From: Paeniglutamicibacter psychrophenolicus
GTDB lineage: Bacteria > Actinomycetota > Actinomycetes > Actinomycetales > Micrococcaceae
Direction: 5' to 3'
Length of the DNA: 64,000 bases
Assembly (NCBI RefSeq): GCF_030812255.1
Contig: NZ_JAUSSH010000007.1
Coordinates: 1 to 64,000, forward strand
This document shows positions 61,358 to 64,000 of this stretch, in pieces (position 1 is the first letter of the stretch; every line of letters starts with the position of its first letter). The notes beneath the pieces are model-generated. The model worked only from the letters and a program-made list of their open reading frames with translations, did no database searches and was not told where the DNA came from. Position numbers and translations under genes: made by a program.

Positions 61358-62872
61358 CTACTTGGCGGAGGACATATCCTCGGCCAGTGCCACCAGGGTG
61401 CGCACCGAGGAGCCGGTGCCGTTCTTGTGGGTGTAGCCGTAGGCTGCCTGCTCGTTGAACGCCGGGCCGGCGATGTCCAGGTGCGCCCACGGGATCTTGG
61501 TCCCGTCGGACTCGCCGACAAACTCGTTGAGGAACACCGCGGCGGTCATCATCCCGCCCATGCGCTCACCGATGTTGGCCAGGTCGGCGACCTGCGAATC
61601 GATCGTGGGACGCAGTTCCTCGGGCATCGGCATGGCCCAGGCGGCCTCGCCGGCCTTGTCGGCGGCGGACACCACGGCGTCGCGAAGGGTCTCCTCGCCC
61701 ATGACGCCCGCGGTGCGCAGGCCCAGGGCCACCATTTGTGCGCCGGTCAGCGTGGCGACGTCGATGAGTGCATCGGGCTTCTCGGCGCTGGCGGCCACCA
61801 GGCCGTCGGCCATGACCAGCCGGCCCTCGGCGTCGGTGTTCAGCACCTCGACGGTCTTGCCGCCAAACATCGTGATGACGTCGCCCGGGCGGGTCGAGGC
61901 GCCACCTGGCATGTTCTCGGCCAGGCACAGCCAGCCGGTGACCTTGATCGGCAGGCCGAGCTCGGCAATGGCGACGATCGCCTGGAAGATGGTGGCGGCG
62001 CCGGCCATGTCGCACTTCATGGCGTGCATGCCGGCGGCCGGCTTGATGGAGATGCCGCCGGTGTCGAAGGTGATGCCCTTGCCCACCAGGGCCAGGTGCT
62101 TGGCGGGCTTGGCCGGGGCGTATTCGACCTTGACCATCCGGGGCTTGCGCTCGGAACCGCCGCCAACTCCCATCAAGCCGCCGTAGCCGTCCTTTTCCAG
62201 CTTCTTGTCGTCGAGCACGGTGACCTTCAGCGGCAGGCCCTTGGCATTGTCCTTGACCGCCTGGGCGAAGGACTCCGGGTAGAGCACGTTCGGGGCGACG
62301 TTGACCAGGTCGCGGGTCGCGCGCACTGCGCGACCCAGGATCGCGGCGCGCTTCAGCGCGGCCGGCAGGTCCTTGTCCGCGGAGGCCGCGGTGGCGATGA
62401 CGGCCTCGCCCAGCGGCAGCTTCTTGGCCGGGGTGGAGCGGTGGTTGTTGAACTGGTAGGCGCCCAGGGCCACACCCTCGGCGATGGCAGCGGCCTGTCC
62501 CACGGTGGCCGCGGGCAGGGCGAAGAGCACGGTGGGGACGCCGGCGAGCTGGCGCGTGGCGGAGCCGGCGGCCCGGCGCAAGGCCTCCTCGGTGAGCGTG
62601 GATTCCTCGAAGGCGCCCAGGCCGGCGAACGCCAGGGTCTCGGCCTTGGTCTCGGCGGTGGCAGGCAGGCGGACCAGTTCATCTGCGGCACCGGTGATGT
62701 TCAGGGCGGCCAGGGAACCCTGGAGGGATTCGGTGACCTTGGCGCTGAAGGGCGAGGCCACCAGAACCGGACCGTCGGTGCCCTTGGCGACGCCAAGAAC
62801 CAGTGCGCCGGCACTGATGCGCTTGATGTCGGTGGAGACAGCGGTCAGCTTGAGATCCATGGAGTTGATCAC
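61358..62872 (-). CDS. pepA: Leucyl aminopeptidase (M17)
   Basis: 504-residue cytosolic zinc/manganese aminopeptidase removing N-terminal residues from peptides. Metal and catalytic segments are VGKGITFDTGGISIKPA (Lys, Asp), MHAMKCDMAGAATIF (Asp), and the M17 signature NTDAEGRLVMADGL (Asp, Glu, Arg). GTG 62872 is preferred because AGGAA lies seven bases upstream; the ATG four codons later (MDLKLTAV) is the alternative. Confidence 0.93.
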   Translation of the reverse strand: MINSMDLKLTAVSTDIKRISAGALVLGVAKGTDGPVLVASPFSAKVTESLQGSLAALNITGAADELVRLPATAETKAETLAFAGLGAFEESTLTEEALRRAAGSATRQLAGVPTVLFALPAATVGQAAAIAEGVALGAYQFNNHRSTPAKKLPLGEAVIATAASADKDLPAALKRAAILGRAVRATRDLVNVAPNVLYPESFAQAVKDNAKGLPLKVTVLDDKKLEKDGYGGLMGVGGGSERKPRMVKVEYAPAKPAKHLALVGKGITFDTGGISIKPAAGMHAMKCDMAGAATIFQAIVAIAELGLPIKVTGWLCLAENMPGGASTRPGDVITMFGGKTVEVLNTDAEGRLVMADGLVAASAEKPDALIDVATLTGAQMVALGLRTAGVMGEETLRDAVVSAADKAGEAAWAMPMPEELRPTIDSQVADLANIGERMGGMMTAAVFLNEFVGESDGTKIPWAHLDIAGPAFNEQAAYGYTHKNGTGSSVRTLVALAEDMSSAK

Positions 62873-63284
62873 GAAACGATTCCTGTTCGTTGGTTGTGTA
62901 CATGCACGTCGAATGCCCATGCACCGAAGGAGCCGAAACGGCCGCGTGTTCCCGGGGTTCCCGGGACGCAAACGCCGATTGGCCTTTATCGATCGTATCG
63001 CTGAGACCGAGCCCACAGCGCATCGGTGTGGCAACCGGCCTAGAATTGGAGACGGGCCACGGGAAGAAAATACCTTCCGAAGAGGTTGACCACGTCAGTA
63101 GGCAACCGAACGAATCATCTTTGGGTTCACCCGGCCCCGCACCTGCCCCCGGCTTTCTTGTGGTTTGCACCGTACCGATTCGGGTGCTGCGGCAAGGAAT
63201 AGGCGAGGGCCGCACGAAGGCCTTGGCCGTCGGTGGCGGTGTGGCCGGCGGAACCCATGACGCAACCTGAAAGGAGCAGCGGCA
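62873..63284. other. Divergent intergenic region pepA / PAC2 gene
   Basis: About 410 bases with no convincing gene on either strand. TAGAAT at 63041-63046 is a possible rightward -10. AAGGAG at 63271-63276 is the ribosome site of the PAC2 gene. Nothing else identified. Confidence 0.5.
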
Positions 63285-64000
63285 ATGCTTGACCCCCAAT
63301 CCCTGATCAGGTTCGAAGACCACGACCTGGATTCACTCGAACTTCAGGGCCTTGACCTGCTCATTGGCCTTCGCGGCCACGCCGATGCCGGACACGCGCT
63401 GTCCCAAGTCCGCACCGAACTGCTGGACTCGCTCGAACCTCGGCTGATCGCCTCCTTCGACATCGACCAGCTGATCAACTACCGCGAACGACGCCCCCAG
63501 ATTTCCTTCCTTGGCGACCACTTCGCCGCCTACCAGCCGCCGCGCCTGGAACTTTACCGGCTGACCGACGGGCTGGAACGGGACTTCCTCTTCCTGACCG
63601 GGCCCGAGCCGGACCTGGCCTGGGAACGGGTCACCGCCGCCGTCGTTGCCCTGGTCAAGGCCTTCAACGTGCAGTTGGCCGTTTCATTCGACGCGGTGCC
63701 GATGCCCGTTCCGCACACCCGCCCGCTGGGCGTGACCGCCCACGGAAACCGCATGGACCTGATCGAGGGGATCTCCACCTGGACCCCCACTGCGGAGCTG
63801 CCGGCGAGTCTGGCGGCCCTCATCGAGGTCCGGTTGATCGAGGCGGGGCGCGACGCGGTGGGATATTCCATCCACGTGCCGCACTATCTCTCCGAGGCCG
63901 AATACCCCCAGGTTGCCGTCGGCATCCTGGAATACGTGGGTGCGGCCATGGAACTCGGCCTGCCCACGGACCGGCTGCGCGAAGCCGGCCGCAACCTCGA
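63285..64000 (+). CDS. PAC2-family protein (partial, cut by window end)
   Basis: First ~238 residues of a PAC2 (proteasome assembly chaperone 2) family protein. Recognised from the N-terminal domain (LQGLDLLIGLRGHADAGHAL, VRTELLDSL, ISFLGDHFAAY) and FLLFL-like core with LTGPEPDLAWERVTAAVVAL. Actinobacterial members are widespread and of unknown function. ATG with AAGGAG eight bases upstream. The 3' end lies outside the window. Confidence 0.85.
   Translation, partial: MLDPQSLIRFEDHDLDSLELQGLDLLIGLRGHADAGHALSQVRTELLDSLEPRLIASFDIDQLINYRERRPQISFLGDHFAAYQPPRLELYRLTDGLERDFLFLTGPEPDLAWERVTAAVVALVKAFNVQLAVSFDAVPMPVPHTRPLGVTAHGNRMDLIEGISTWTPTAELPASLAALIEVRLIEAGRDAVGYSIHVPHYLSEAEYPQVAVGILEYVGAAMELGLPTDRLREAGRNL

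Noticed and set aside
62679-63323. Minus-strand frame extending pepA upstream
   Set aside because: It lies in a different frame from pepA and overlaps the PAC2 start; no domain or ribosome site supports it.

Overview
The window is 64 kb of high-GC chromosome from an actinobacterium. The division genes (mraZ, sepF, wag31, no ftsA), the DUF3040 and DUF4191 proteins, polyphosphate glucokinase, two glutamine synthetases with glnE, frequent GTG/TTG starts and probable leaderless mRNAs point to the Micrococcaceae (Arthrobacter / Paeniglutamicibacter / Glutamicibacter-like). Genus is inferred, not proven. The first ~150 bases are a C/G homopolymer jumble that looks like a contig-end artefact.

Layout. 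0.2-5.3 kb: a secreted LysM/lytic-transglycosylase protein, an Rv2175c-type DNA-binding protein, a polyprenyl diphosphate synthase, DNA polymerase IV and a DUF3040 membrane protein. 5.9-26.2 kb: an almost complete division and cell wall (dcw) cluster, mraZ-rsmH-ftsL-ftsI-murE-murF-mraY-murD-ftsW-murG-murC-ftsQ-ftsZ-pgeF-sepF-yggT-wag31-lspA-rluD. Most genes overlap or nearly touch. A MraZ-type operator of three GTGGAG boxes at exact 10-bp spacing precedes mraZ. 26.3-40.9 kb: dnaE, a START-like protein, hisD, nrdR, ppgK, map, a SPOR-like small protein, panB, then glnA2-glnE, a cupin and a small HTH protein.

40,977-50,210 is a 9.2-kb integrated element bounded by a perfect 26-bp direct repeat. 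The repeat is the last codons and stop of glnA1, so the element sits in the 3' end of glnA1. It carries a tyrosine integrase (broken by one in-frame ochre codon), a repressor and an AlpA/MerR-type regulator diverging across a palindromic operator, a DUF3987-like replication protein next to a repeat-rich candidate origin, several small unknown genes, two related scaffold-like proteins, a P27-type terminase small subunit without a large subunit, and a HIRAN-domain protein at the far end. No portal, capsid, large terminase, tail or lysis gene is visible. The best reading is a phage satellite (PICI-like) of an actinobacterium, and it is the main candidate for an undescribed system here.

50.2-64 kb: glnA1 (with a GlnR-like operator), an RDD membrane protein, DUF4191, lipA-lipB, a membrane Ser/Thr kinase with an atypical catalytic loop, OsmC, a small membrane protein, the 2-oxo acid dehydrogenase E2 (sucB) and E3 (lpdA), pepA, and a PAC2-family gene cut by the window end. 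lipB/lipA make and insert the lipoyl groups that the E2 carries and the E3 reoxidises. glnE is expected to adenylylate GlnA1 (target tyrosine present) but not GlnA2 (absent).
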